This document shows positions 25,102-33,717 of a stretch of 64,000 nucleotides of DNA, piece after piece. Source of the stretch: Natrialba sp. SSL1 (lineage in GTDB: Archaea > Halobacteriota > Halobacteria > Halobacteriales > Natrialbaceae); NCBI RefSeq assembly GCF_001861355.1, contig NZ_MASN01000018.1, forward strand, positions 310,001 through 374,000. Reading direction: 5' to 3'. A program made the position numbers and the translations under genes. Each line of letters opens with the position of its first letter. Position 1 is the stretch's first letter. Under the pieces are notes generated by a model. The model made no database searches and was not told the DNA's origin. It worked only from the letters and a program-made list of their open reading frames with translations.

Positions 25102-26844
25102 CTAGCGCTCCCGGCGAAGGCGCGCGACGACGAACTCCTGATCGACCTTCGCCAGGAAGGGGCCGAGCTTCGGTCCCTGTTCCTCGTCGAAGAACAGCCG
25201 GTAGCCCGCGCCGAAGAACTCGCCGGTGTCGATGTCGTTTCGCTTTGCCGTTTCGTAGATTTCGCCCTGGATCTCCTCTGGGTCGTGACCCGCCTCGATG
25301 AAGTCCGCGAGTTCGGCGAGGGCGTCCTCGATCTCGGCGTCGAACTCGTGGTCGGGGATTTCGGTGCGCTTGAGCTCGTAGTCGAACTCGTTCTCGGTTC
25401 GGCGCGCCCAGTTGCGAGCCCGCTCGACTCGCGCGAGCGCCTGTTCGACGGCCCACTCGGGCGCGTCGTCCGGAATGTGTCCCTCGCGGCGGGCGATCTC
25501 CTCGCGCAGGTCCGGATCGTCCGTCATGCCGAGCACCGCGGCGAAGGTGTAGGGCAGGCGGATCCGCTCCTCGCGAGGATCCTCTACGACGAGCGGGTAG
25601 ACACGATCGGCGAAGTCCCGTTCGTCCTCGGTCGCCTCCTCGACCTCGCCGAAGTAGGTCGCCTCGAAGCGGTCGAACTCGTCGACCAACTGATCGAGGC
25701 GTTCGATGCTGAAGTCCCGCGCTCGCGAGGGATCCTTCGCGAAGAAGTACCGGAGGACCTCCGGCTCAAGCAGTTCGAGGACGTCCGAGACGAGAATTAC
25801 GTTCCCTTCGGAGGAGGAGAACGGCTCGCCGTCTAAGGTGAACCACTCGTAGACCATCGGGACGGGCGGCTCGATGTCGAGGACGTTGCGAGCGACGTCG
25901 TCGCCGCTCGGCCAGGAGCCTTCGGCGTGGTCCTTGCCGAAGGGTTCGAAGTCGACGCCGAGGACGCCCCACTGGCCGGGCCACTCGAAGCGCCAGGGCA
26001 TCTTACCCTCGCGGATGGTGGCGGTGCCCTCGTGGCCGCAGCCGTTGATGGTTTGGTCGCCGGCGTCCATATCGGTACAGCGGTAGTCGACGGTGGGGAG
26101 GTCGCTCTCTTCCGGCTCCAGCGTGACACCCGTCACCGTCTCCGTAACCTTGCCACACTCCTCGCAGATCGGGTTGAACGGGATGTACTCCTCGTCGACC
26201 TTGTCCTGATACTCGGAGAGCACTTCCCGTGCGCGATCGCGATTCGCCAGCGCGTGTCGGGTGACCTCGTCGAACTCGCCGTCCGTGTAGAGTTCGGTCG
26301 TCGAGACCATGTCGATCGGCACGTCGACGGCATCGGCGCTGTCCTGGATGATCGTCGAGAAGTGGTCGCCGTAGGAGTCACAGCAGCCGAAGGGGTCCGG
26401 AATGTCGGTGTACGGGTGGCCGAGGTTGCGTCCGAGCGCGCCCGCGTCGACATCACCGAGGTCGACGAGGTTTCCATCCAGATCACAGAGCGTGCGCGGA
26501 AGCTTTCGCAGCGGGTCGCGGTCGTCGGCGGTGAAGACCTGCCGAACGTCGTGCCCCCGCTCGCGCAGGACTTCAGCGACGAAGTAGCCCCGAAGGATCT
26601 CGTTGACGTTGCCGAGGTGGGGAACGCCAGAGGGCGAGATGCCGCCCTTGATGACGATTTCAGGGTCGTCCTCGCCGGAATCGGCGTCTGAATCGGAATT
26701 GGAATCTGACTGCTGCTCGCTGACACGCGCTTCGACCTGGTCCGCGACGGTGTCTGCCCAGAAGGCGTGGCGCGTCTCGTCGTCGTCCTGCTGGAGGGTG
26801 TACGGACTGCGCCCCTCCTCAGTGTCGAGTTCGTCCTCACTCAT
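25102..26844 (-). CDS. lysS: Lysyl-tRNA synthetase, class I
   Basis: 580 residues from ATG 26844 (MSEDELDTEEGR). It charges tRNA-Lys with lysine. Class I landmarks are HLGN at residues 76-79 (HIGH motif) and FSSSEGN in the position of KMSKS. The replacement of the usual Lys residues there should be noted but is family-like. A Ser/Asp-rich disordered insert (residues 43-60) precedes the first catalytic strand. The gene overlaps the end of pyrH by 8 nt, so pyrH and lysS form one transcript. Confidence 0.96.
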   Translation of the reverse strand: MSEDELDTEEGRSPYTLQQDDDETRHAFWADTVADQVEARVSEQQSDSNSDSDADSGEDDPEIVIKGGISPSGVPHLGNVNEILRGYFVAEVLRERGHDVRQVFTADDRDPLRKLPRTLCDLDGNLVDLGDVDAGALGRNLGHPYTDIPDPFGCCDSYGDHFSTIIQDSADAVDVPIDMVSTTELYTDGEFDEVTRHALANRDRAREVLSEYQDKVDEEYIPFNPICEECGKVTETVTGVTLEPEESDLPTVDYRCTDMDAGDQTINGCGHEGTATIREGKMPWRFEWPGQWGVLGVDFEPFGKDHAEGSWPSGDDVARNVLDIEPPVPMVYEWFTLDGEPFSSSEGNVILVSDVLELLEPEVLRYFFAKDPSRARDFSIERLDQLVDEFDRFEATYFGEVEEATEDERDFADRVYPLVVEDPREERIRLPYTFAAVLGMTDDPDLREEIARREGHIPDDAPEWAVEQALARVERARNWARRTENEFDYELKRTEIPDHEFDAEIEDALAELADFIEAGHDPEEIQGEIYETAKRNDIDTGEFFGAGYRLFFDEEQGPKLGPFLAKVDQEFVVARLRRER

Positions 26845-27565
26845 CGTCGTCCTGTGCCCAGTAGGTTGGTTCCTCGCCCGCACCCTCCGGAATCACGTCC
26901 GTCCCGTCGTGCTCGCCGTAGCGAACCGCCTTCGCGATCCGGTCCGGATCCGTCCCGTCGAGAACGATCGTGCGCATGCCAGAGCGCTCGATAATCTTCG
27001 CCGCGAGCAGGTCAACCGGTGCCGATGCACCGGCGTTCATCTCGAGTCCGGCGATGACGCCGACGAGTTCGTCCGCGCGAAGGTCGTCGTACTTCGTCGC
27101 GTCGTCGTCCTCGTTCGGATCGTCGCTGTAGACGCCAGGGACGCTGGTCGCGTAAACGAGCAAGTCCGCGTCGATGTACTCCGCGAGCGCGGCACCGACG
27201 GCGTCAGTCGTCTGTGCCGGTGCAACGCCGCCCATAACGGAGACGTCGCCACGCCGGAGCGCCTCGCCGGCCTCGTCGTAGTCCTCCGCGGGCGCGGTGA
27301 CGGCATCCTCACCGAGCGCGGCGATGAGCAGCCGCGCGTTGAGCCGCGTCACGTCGATACCTAGCTGGTCCAGTTCGATCTCGTTTGCCCCAAGTCCGCG
27401 AGCGGCACCGATGTACTCGCGTGCGACACCGCCGCCCCCGACGACGGTTCCGACGCGACAGCCGTCCGCGACGAGGTCCTCGACGACGGCCGCGTGTTCG
27501 GCCACCCGGTCGGTCCCGAGTTCCGGGACGAGCACGCTGCCGCCAATAGAAACGACCACTTTCAT
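26837..27565 (-). CDS. pyrH: UMP kinase (archaeal type)
   Basis: 242 residues from ATG 27565 (MKVVVSIGGSVL). It converts UMP to UDP in pyrimidine synthesis. The amino-acid-kinase fold shows VVVSIGGSVL, VVGGGGVAREYI, VYATSVPGVYSDDPN and the acidic tail. A TATA-like CCTTAAGA (complement of 27592-27599) is about 30 nt upstream, so the mRNA is near-leaderless. A perfect 7-bp inverted repeat lies between TATA and start. It is co-transcribed with lysS (8-nt overlap). Confidence 0.96.
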   Translation of the reverse strand: MKVVVSIGGSVLVPELGTDRVAEHAAVVEDLVADGCRVGTVVGGGGVAREYIGAARGLGANEIELDQLGIDVTRLNARLLIAALGEDAVTAPAEDYDEAGEALRRGDVSVMGGVAPAQTTDAVGAALAEYIDADLLVYATSVPGVYSDDPNEDDDATKYDDLRADELVGVIAGLEMNAGASAPVDLLAAKIIERSGMRTIVLDGTDPDRIAKAVRYGEHDGTDVIPEGAGEEPTYWAQDDDE

Positions 27566-27568
27566 GCT

Positions 27569-27587
27569 AACCCGGTGTAACCGGGTT
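27569..27587. promoter_or_regulatory. Perfect 7-bp inverted repeat over the pyrH promoter
   Basis: AACCCGG (27569-27575), TGTAA spacer (27576-27580), CCGGGTT (27581-27587). It fills the space between the TATA-like element (27592-27599) and the start codon at 27565. A repressor bound here would block transcription of pyrH-lysS. Alternatively it forms a hairpin if the transcript starts upstream of it. Confidence 0.5.
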
Positions 27588-27750
27588 GCTATCTTAAGGG
27601 TTGCCAACTCCGTGGCGACCGTGCGGTGCCAGCACCGCGAACGCGTCGGTATTCCGACGGTTTCCGCCCCGCCAGCGCCGACTGCGCTCCGGACCCGCCG
27701 GAAGTCGCCACGGCGACAGCTACAAAGTCTGACCGGACCATACGTCGACC

Positions 27751-28620
27751 ATGCACGTACTCGGGATTCTCGGTCGCGACGCCGACGAGGCGACGCTCGA
27801 CGCCGTCGTCGATCGAGCCGTCGACGAACTCGCACAGGACGGCCGTGTCGGCGTCATCCGCTACGACGCGACGATCGCGGACGGCACCCACGAAGCACTC
27901 ACCATTGGCGGCGATGTCACCTACGGCCTCGGTGCTGACGGCGACTGGACCGCAACCGGCACCGGCCTCTCCGTGCAGGACGCCATCGACCAACTCGCGA
28001 CCACCTGCGACTACGGCGTCGTCGTCGGCGTTCCGTCGCTCCAGCGGCGGTATCCAACGCTCATCGTTGGCGGTGACGTGGACACAGACAGCGCTGCGAG
28101 CGACGACAGGGCACGCAGCCTCGACCACACCCAAAACACTCTCGCAACCATCGACTCCCCTACCGACCTCGACACGCTCGCGCTCACCGGCGCATTCGAG
28201 TCCACCGAGCCACACCGGACGCTCGAGTCCCTCGTCAGCGAGGTCAAGCACTCACCCCAAGCGCCTCGCGCCGGCGCGATCGCGACGTTTACGGGACGCG
28301 TCCGGCAGAAGGACGCCGAAGACGACACGCCGACGGAGTACCTCGAGTTCGAGAAGTACGAGGGCGTAGCGGACGAGCGCATGGCTGCACTCGAGTCGGA
28401 ACTCGAGGCGCGCGAGGGTGTGTTCGCGGTCGAACTGTACCATCGAACGGGTGTCGTCGAAGATGGCGAGGATATCGTGTTCGTCGTCGTGCTCGCGGGA
28501 CACCGCGAGGAGGCGTTTCGAACGGTCGAGGACGGGATCAACCGGTTGAAAGACGAAGTACCGCTGTTCAAGAAGGAAGTGACGATCGAAGACGAGTTCT
28601 GGGTGCACGAGCAGTCGTAA
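27751..28620 (+). CDS. moaE: MobB-like/MoaE fusion (molybdopterin synthase catalytic subunit)
   Basis: 289 residues. The N-terminal 130 residues resemble MobB (MHVLGILGRDADEATLDAVVDRAVDEL), but the P-loop GKTT is missing, so that half probably no longer binds GTP. Residues about 140-289 are MoaE: FTGRVRQKD, LEFEKYEGVADERM, YHRTGVVEDGEDIVFVVV and VPLFKKEVTIEDEFW. The lysines used in sulfur transfer to precursor Z are conserved. MoaE with MoaD makes molybdopterin. A CTACAAAG TATA-like element lies about 28 nt before ATG 27751. No other molybdenum gene is nearby. Confidence 0.88.
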   Translation: MHVLGILGRDADEATLDAVVDRAVDELAQDGRVGVIRYDATIADGTHEALTIGGDVTYGLGADGDWTATGTGLSVQDAIDQLATTCDYGVVVGVPSLQRRYPTLIVGGDVDTDSAASDDRARSLDHTQNTLATIDSPTDLDTLALTGAFESTEPHRTLESLVSEVKHSPQAPRAGAIATFTGRVRQKDAEDDTPTEYLEFEKYEGVADERMAALESELEAREGVFAVELYHRTGVVEDGEDIVFVVVLAGHREEAFRTVEDGINRLKDEVPLFKKEVTIEDEFWVHEQS

Positions 28621-28913
28621 CCACATCGTGAGTAGTGGTGTCGTGTGCCACACACAGCAGCGAATTGAGTTCAGTCGGTGGTAGAATAGCGTTCTAAACT
28701 ATCAACTATCGTGACTGTTTTGGCAAGTCACCCCGGACAGAGATAACACGTTAGCTGCCGTTCTAAAATTTCTAATCGACTCTCAGGGCGTCTCTGTCCA
28801 GGTCGATGAACCGCGATAAAACGTTACAGCGGGGGGTGATGGCTGAACGCAATCGAAATTTCGCTAACCATCCACCCTTTATAACATGTTACCGGAAATA
28901 GTGGTTTCTGTCG
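28621..28913. other. Intergenic region with repeated CGTTCTAAA and a strong TATA
   Basis: 293 nt between moaE and the DUF7123-type gene. CGTTCTAAA occurs at 28690-28698 and 28759-28767, 69 bp apart. A TTTATAA box is at 28878-28884. Composition is clearly AT-richer than the flanking genes. No ORF with coding character is seen. Confidence 0.45.
28878..28884 (+). promoter_or_regulatory. TATA box of the DUF7123-type gene
   Basis: TTTATAA centred about 33 nt before ATG 28914, giving a short leader of about 5-8 nt. It is one of the strongest TATA matches in the window, suggesting high expression. Confidence 0.6.
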
Positions 28914-29153
28914 ATGAGCACGACAGCACACCCCTCCACGGAAAGCAAAGAACACCGCCTGAAGCGATACCTTCGCGAGCGCGCCGAAGACGGCGAGCTC
29001 TACTTCAAAGGGAAGTTCATCGCCGACGATGTCGGCATGTCCCCGAAGGAGATCGGCGCGCTCATGGTCAAGCTCTCGGACTCGGCGAACGACCTCGAGA
29101 TCGAAAAGTGGTCCTACACGAGCGCGACCACGTGGCGCGTCGAACCTGCCTAA
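28914..29153 (+). CDS. DUF7123-type small winged-helix-like protein
   Basis: 79 residues. The body (HRLKRYLRERAEDGELYFKG, then FIADDVGMSPKEIGALMVKL and WSYTSATTWRVE) looks like a compact winged helix. From memory it is a very conserved haloarchaeal protein named DUF7123. The helix-turn-helix style (ADDVGMSPKEIGALM) suggests DNA binding. A strong TATA box precedes it. It is monocistronic: the next gene starts 475 nt downstream. Confidence 0.88.
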   Translation: MSTTAHPSTESKEHRLKRYLRERAEDGELYFKGKFIADDVGMSPKEIGALMVKLSDSANDLEIEKWSYTSATTWRVEPA

Positions 29154-29628
29154 GTCGATCCCCGTCGACACAGCGGCCATCCAGTAGCGGATCGAGACGG
29201 GCTCGCTCGGAGTTCGGTCCCCGCCTCCGACGTATCCCCCCGCTTCACACCCGTCTGCCGTGACTCTCACGGCTCGATTCCGCCACTGGATAGCCAGATC
29301 GGGTAGCCACACCCGTTTGGGCTGCAGACACCCCACAGACACACCATCAATCCGTCGCGTGCCACTCCGACAGACGCACCCCAGACGCGAGCCAGATCGG
29401 GTCCGACGACCCAGGTCCGGGCTCCCGTCATTATTCTCGATTCTCGCGTGTAGCGCGTCCGAATACGAGTACAGCGACCATGTCCCAGAGAGCACCAGCG
29501 TCAACGTCCGCTCTAACGACCATGTCACGTCCAACACCAACACACGGTCACCGTCGAAGATGGGACACGGCTAACAGGAACTGACCAACTGCAGTCGATT
29601 TATACGAACCCATGATGAATCACTGGTG
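29154..29628. other. 475-nt region without a recognisable gene
   Basis: Open frames here (for example 29260-29574 on +) have skewed, non-protein-like composition (many Arg, Pro, Thr) and no promoter. The words CAGATCGGGT (29298 and 29391 areas) and CGACCATGTC (29477 and 29518 areas) each occur twice. It could include a non-coding RNA or a decayed gene, but nothing in it is diagnostic. Confidence 0.4.
29598..29605 (+). promoter_or_regulatory. TATA box of the second site-2 protease gene
   Basis: ATTTATAC centred about 27 nt before ATG 29629. It supports initiation at 29629 without a leader. Confidence 0.55.
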
Positions 29629-30807
29629 ATGGACGACCGCGCTTCGTCCGAGCCAAACTCCGGCCCTGACCCAACGCGCCAGGCGACCACCGCCACCGAG
29701 CAGACTGTCGACGGTCCTCCGATCGAGCGGATCGACTCCGCCTTCGCGGTCTACGACGTTCACGTCGACGGCGAGCAACTGGTATACTACGGCGACCCTC
29801 GCAAACCGCCTGAAGAGCTGCTTCAGGATCTGTGGCCTGTCTTCCGCTCACACGGCTACGAACCGCGCTTTTCGACGCGCTACGGCGAGTACGTGCTCGT
29901 TGCCGAGCCGACGAGCGTCGGCATCGACGGCATCCCGTGGACGAACATCCTGTTACTGCTCGCAACCGTCGTCTCGACCCTCTTCGCCGGCTCGATGTGG
30001 TACCACATCGACCCCATCTCGAATCCCACAGAGATGTGGCGCGCCTGGCCGTTCACCGTCGCGATTCTGGGCGTCCTCGGCGTTCACGAAATGGGCCACT
30101 ACGTGATGAGCCGCTACCACGAGGTCGACGCCTCGCTGCCGTACTTCATCCCCGTTCCGACACTCATCGGGACCATGGGCGCGGTCATCAAAATGAAAGG
30201 CCGAATGCCCGACCGCAAGGCGCTGTTCGACATCGGCGTCGCCGGCCCGCTCGCCGGCCTGATCGCCACCATCGGTGTCACCATCGTCGGTCTCCACCTC
30301 CCGCCGACGGTCGCCCCCGATAGCGTCGTCCAGGATCCCAACGCGATCCAGATCCAGCTCGGCTACCCGCCGCTACTCGAGTTACTCGCCGCTGCCTTCG
30401 ACCAGCCGTTGTACCGCGACGATCCGGCGATGGCGGTGAACCCGGTGGTTATCGGGGGCTGGGTCGGGATGTTCGTCACGTTCCTGAACCTGATTCCGGT
30501 GGGCCAACTCGACGGCGGGCACATTTTGCGCGCGATGACCGGCCGGTTCCAGGAGACGATCGCAGCGCTGGTTCCGGGCGTCCTGTTCGGCCTCGCGGCG
30601 TACCTCTACTACGTCAGCGGCTACAGCGGGAACTCGGTGCTCATCTGGGCCGTCTGGGGGCTGTTTACGGCGGTTCTGGCCTCCGTCGGGCCGGCCCATC
30701 CCGTGCGTGACGATTCGCTGGGGACCGGCCGATTCGTACTCGGCCTCATTACGTTCGTCCTCGGCGTGCTCTGTTTCATGCCGGTTCCGATCGAGATCAT
30801 CGAGTGA
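29629..30807 (+). CDS. Site-2 protease (M50), EGY1-like
   Basis: 392 residues. The zinc motif HEMGH is at residues 153-157, with the second motif NLIPVGQLDGGH near residue 290. A 100-residue soluble N-terminal domain precedes the first helix, and there are no PDZ domains. PTLIGTMGAVIKMKGRMPDRKALFDIG after the first motif is typical of the plant EGY1 and cyanobacterial/archaeal subfamily. It would cut membrane-bound substrates. The in-frame codon just before (29626) is a GTG; the TATA box spacing fits 29629. Confidence 0.93.
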   Translation: MDDRASSEPNSGPDPTRQATTATEQTVDGPPIERIDSAFAVYDVHVDGEQLVYYGDPRKPPEELLQDLWPVFRSHGYEPRFSTRYGEYVLVAEPTSVGIDGIPWTNILLLLATVVSTLFAGSMWYHIDPISNPTEMWRAWPFTVAILGVLGVHEMGHYVMSRYHEVDASLPYFIPVPTLIGTMGAVIKMKGRMPDRKALFDIGVAGPLAGLIATIGVTIVGLHLPPTVAPDSVVQDPNAIQIQLGYPPLLELLAAAFDQPLYRDDPAMAVNPVVIGGWVGMFVTFLNLIPVGQLDGGHILRAMTGRFQETIAALVPGVLFGLAAYLYYVSGYSGNSVLIWAVWGLFTAVLASVGPAHPVRDDSLGTGRFVLGLITFVLGVLCFMPVPIEIIE

Positions 30808-30868
30808 GGCGGCTGCTGTGGGCACTGTGTGGCAGTAGAAACGCAGTGTTCTATTATCTACTCCAGAA

Positions 30869-31792
30869 CTAGCCGGAGCCGTGCGTAAAGCCCCGATCCG
30901 GCATCTCCTCTCCGTCCATCGTGATTCCGTCCTCGCGCGGAACCACCGACCCAAGCACCGAAATCGGTACCGGCACCGCCTCGCGAACCGCCGCTACCAT
31001 CCCCTCTGGAATCGTCGCAACGAGTTCGAAGTCCTCACCGAACGTGGTCGCCCGCTCCAGCGCTTCGTCGTCAGTGTCGGTGACCTCGCGCAGCGACTCC
31101 GCGATCGGAACGCAGGACGCGTCGACTGTGAACCCGCAACCGCTCGCCTCTCCCAGTTGGTGTAGCGAGCGCGCGAGCCCGTCACTCGAGTCCATCATCG
31201 CTGTGGCGTGGGGTGCCAGCGCGCGCCCGGCGTCGATTCGCGGCTCGAACTGGAACAGTTCGTTCGCGCGTTCGGTGTTGTTCCCGTCTTCGCCTTCTTT
31301 TTCATCTTCATCTCGGGCGAGAGCGAAGTACTCGAGTGCGGCGGCGCTGCGGCCGAGGGTGCCGGTGACACAGAGGCGGTCGCCCGGGTTCGCGCCGCTT
31401 CGCGGGACTGGCTGCTCTTCACACCGGCCGATCGCGGTCGTCGTCACCGTAAACTCGTCGTGGCCGTCGAGGTCGCCGCCGACGTAGTCGGCACCGACGA
31501 GGTTACAGACGTCGCGCGCGCCGCGAACGAAATCGAGGAGGTCCTCCCCGTCGAACTCGGGAGCAGCGTAGGCGGCGACCGCGGCAACCGCCTCAGCGCC
31601 CATCGCAGCCACGTCCGAGAGCGACGCTCCGACGGCGCGCCAGCCGGCCGTGTAGCGGGTCGTCCCCGCCGGAAAGTCCGTCGTCTCGTGGAGCATGTCC
31701 GTCGTCACCACGAGGTCGTCGACCACGGCGGCGTCGTCGCCGGCGTACTCGAGTTCGTCCGCGAGTAGCGCCAGGGCGGCGCGTTCGTCCAT
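30869..31792 (-). CDS. thiL: Thiamine-monophosphate kinase
   Basis: 307 residues. ThiL phosphorylates thiamine monophosphate to thiamine diphosphate with ATP. Family motifs are GDDAAVV near residue 18, TTDMLHETTDF, VGASLSDVAAMGA, VGGDL, MMDSSDGLARSL and GEDFELVATI. There is an acidic insert (DEDEKEGEDGNN, about residues 160-172) with low complexity. The gene is transcribed away from rps19e, with a 102-nt shared promoter region. Confidence 0.94.
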   Translation of the reverse strand: MDERAALALLADELEYAGDDAAVVDDLVVTTDMLHETTDFPAGTTRYTAGWRAVGASLSDVAAMGAEAVAAVAAYAAPEFDGEDLLDFVRGARDVCNLVGADYVGGDLDGHDEFTVTTTAIGRCEEQPVPRSGANPGDRLCVTGTLGRSAAALEYFALARDEDEKEGEDGNNTERANELFQFEPRIDAGRALAPHATAMMDSSDGLARSLHQLGEASGCGFTVDASCVPIAESLREVTDTDDEALERATTFGEDFELVATIPEGMVAAVREAVPVPISVLGSVVPREDGITMDGEEMPDRGFTHGSG

Positions 31793-31864
31793 ACGCCTCG
31801 TTTCGACTCGAGTGCGAAAAACCGTCCGGGTTCCGGGTCCACGCTCGGATCGGATACGATGGTC

Positions 31865-31870
31865 TTAAAT
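31865..31870 (+). promoter_or_regulatory. TATA box of rps19e
   Basis: TTAAAT centred about 28 nt before ATG 31895. Leaderless start fits, and it sets the start codon over upstream in-frame alternatives. Confidence 0.55.
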
Positions 31871-31894
31871 GCCGCGACAGGGAACCAAACGGCA

Positions 31895-32350
31895 ATGGCT
31901 ACGATGTATGACGTTCCGGCGGACGACCTCATCGAGGCGCTCGCCGAGGACCTCGCGGACCGACTCGACGAACCGGACTGGGGAGAGTTTGCAAAGAGCG
32001 GCGTCGACCGAGAGCTGCCACCAGAACAGGAAGACTTCTGGGCAACCCGCGCTGCAAGTCTCCTGCGCAAGGTCGCAGACCGCGGCCCTGTCGGTGTCGA
32101 GCGACTCTCGACCGAGTACGGCGGCGGCAAGAACGGCTCGAACCGCTACCAGGTCGCACCGGACAAGCGCGTCGACGGCTCGAAGAACCTGATCCGAACG
32201 ATTCTCCAGCAGCTCGAAGAGGAGGACCTCGTCGAGACCGCAGAGGGTGAGGGTCGCCGAATCACCGCCGAGGGCCGCAGCCTGCTCGACGACACTGCCG
32301 GCTCCGTTCTCGAAGACCTCGACCGTCCGGAACTCGAGCGCTACGCGTAA
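31895..32350 (+). CDS. rps19e: 30S ribosomal protein S19e
   Basis: 151 residues. S19e, found in archaea and eukaryotes, sits in the head of the small subunit and is needed for its maturation. MATMYDVPADDLIEALAEDL, then FWATRAASLLRKVADRGPVG, GGKNGSNRY and NLIRTILQQLEEE are all family-like. It is followed by the PDCD5-like and PP-loop genes, the conserved archaeal order. An upstream in-frame start at 31859 is excluded by the TATA position. Confidence 0.97.
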   Translation: MATMYDVPADDLIEALAEDLADRLDEPDWGEFAKSGVDRELPPEQEDFWATRAASLLRKVADRGPVGVERLSTEYGGGKNGSNRYQVAPDKRVDGSKNLIRTILQQLEEEDLVETAEGEGRRITAEGRSLLDDTAGSVLEDLDRPELERYA

Positions 32351-32554
32351 GTACGGGTTTGCGCTGATCGAGATTTTTCACGTCCAGTGTTGGAGCGCCA
32401 GCCGTCGCTTCCGAATTGTGGCTGTTGCGTTCCGCTAGACGCGAGCAGAGAGGACGGCGAACCCCCTTCCTGGACCAACTCCCACGCAAACGCCGCGCCA
32501 GCGGCCGCGTCCGAAATCATTTTCCACCTTGCAGGACAAGCTGTTGGTATAGCT

Positions 32555-32905
32555 ATGAGCGGCTCACCAGACGAGGAGAAACTCGAGGAGCTTCGCCAGA
32601 AAAAGATGGAACAGCTCCAGGACCGCGCCGACTCCCAACAGGGGGGCGAAGAGCAGGAGGCAGCCCGCCAGCAGGCTGAAGCCCAGAAGAAGGCCGTCCT
32701 GCGCCAGCATCTGACCGACGACGCCCGCAAGCGACTCAACACGGTCAAGATGAGCAAACCCCAGTTCGGCGAACAGGTCGAACGTCAGGTCATCAGTCTC
32801 GCCCGCAGCGGCCGCATTCAGGGCAAGATCGACGACCAGAAGATGAAACAACTCCTGCAGGAACTCAAACCCGACTCGAAGAGTTTCGACATCCAGCGCC
32901 GCTAA
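32555..32905 (+). CDS. DNA-binding protein, PDCD5 family
   Basis: 116 residues from ATG 32555 ([18 protein letters not shown]). It is the archaeal homologue of the PDCD5/TFAR19 family: a helical bundle with a flexible charged N-terminus. Landmarks are [28 protein letters not shown] and [16 protein letters not shown]. Archaeal members bind DNA in vitro; the cell role is not settled. It is 204 nt after rps19e and 13 nt before the PP-loop gene, the same conserved cluster. Confidence 0.95.
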   Translation: MSGSPDEEKLEELRQKKMEQLQDRADSQQGGEEQEAARQQAEAQKKAVLRQHLTDDARKRLNTVKMSKPQFGEQVERQVISLARSGRIQGKIDDQKMKQLLQELKPDSKSFDIQRR

Positions 32906-32918
32906 CCGTCGACCTGGA

Positions 32919-33509
32919 ATGGATCTCGGACTGCTTTACAGCGGAGGGAAAGACTCGACGCTCGCCGCGCTTCTCCTCGACGAGTTCTACGACGTCACCC
33001 TCACCACGGCATACTTCGGAATCAGCGACGACTGGAAACACGCCCGCGAAACCGCCCACGCAACCGGCTTCGAGTTCGAGCGCCTCGAACTCGACCCCGA
33101 TGTCGCGCACGAGGCCGTCGACCGGATTCGGGAGGACGGCTTCCCGCGCAACGGTATCCAGCACGTTCACCAGCACGCACTCGAGGCGCTCGCCGCAGGC
33201 GAGTTCGATGCAATCGCGGACGGAACCCGACGCGACGACCGCGTCCCAACTGTTTCGCGCGCACAGGCCCAGAGCCTCGAGGACCGCCACGGCGTCGACT
33301 ATATCGCGCCGCTGTCGGGCTTCGGCCGGACGGCCGTCGATCGACTCGTGGAGGATCGCCTCGACGTGACGGTGGGTCCGAGCGAGGAGATCGACCGCGC
33401 CGACTACGAGGCAGAACTTCGGGAACTCATCGCCGAGGAGGACGGCCCGGCGGCGGTTACGGACGTGTTTCCGGATCACGAACAGACGTACGTGACTGAT
33501 TTGCGGTAG
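32919..33509 (+). CDS. PP-loop ATPase (adenine nucleotide alpha hydrolase family)
   Basis: 196 residues. The PP-loop SGGKDST is at residues 8-14. The fold continues with TTAYFGISDDWKHARETA and ADGTRRDDRVPT. Such proteins adenylate a substrate, often tRNA or a small molecule, before sulfur or amine transfer. It always travels with rps19e and the PDCD5-like gene in archaea, hinting at a tRNA or ribosome-linked job. There is no thiolation Cys pair, so the reaction is unclear. Confidence 0.9.
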   Translation: MDLGLLYSGGKDSTLAALLLDEFYDVTLTTAYFGISDDWKHARETAHATGFEFERLELDPDVAHEAVDRIREDGFPRNGIQHVHQHALEALAAGEFDAIADGTRRDDRVPTVSRAQAQSLEDRHGVDYIAPLSGFGRTAVDRLVEDRLDVTVGPSEEIDRADYEAELRELIAEEDGPAAVTDVFPDHEQTYVTDLR

Positions 33510-33534
33510 CCCGTACCCGAGTACACCCCCCACA

Positions 33535-33717
33535 ATGGAACTCGCAAATCGAACGCTCCGTGATCGAGTCGTGCAGGCGCTCGTCGTCGGACTCGTCCTG
33601 CTGGCGTTTCAGTACTACCGCGGCTCGATCGACGTCGGATACGTTCTGTGGGTGTCTGTTCTGGTCGCGCTCATCGTGCTCGCTCTCGATTTCGCGAAAC
33701 AGCGCGTGAGCGGATGA
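33535..33717 (+). CDS. Small membrane protein, 60 residues
   Basis: Two hydrophobic segments (residues about 10-25 and 32-52) and a basic tail (DFAKQRVSG). It starts 25 nt after the PP-loop gene, so it is likely part of the same transcript. Homologues next to this cluster occur in other haloarchaea as far as I recall. Function unknown. Confidence 0.7.
   Translation: MELANRTLRDRVVQALVVGLVLLAFQYYRGSIDVGYVLWVSVLVALIVLALDFAKQRVSG

Noticed and set aside
29260-29574. 104-codon open frame in the empty region
   Set aside because: Arg/Thr/Pro-skewed composition, no promoter at the right distance and no family resemblance.
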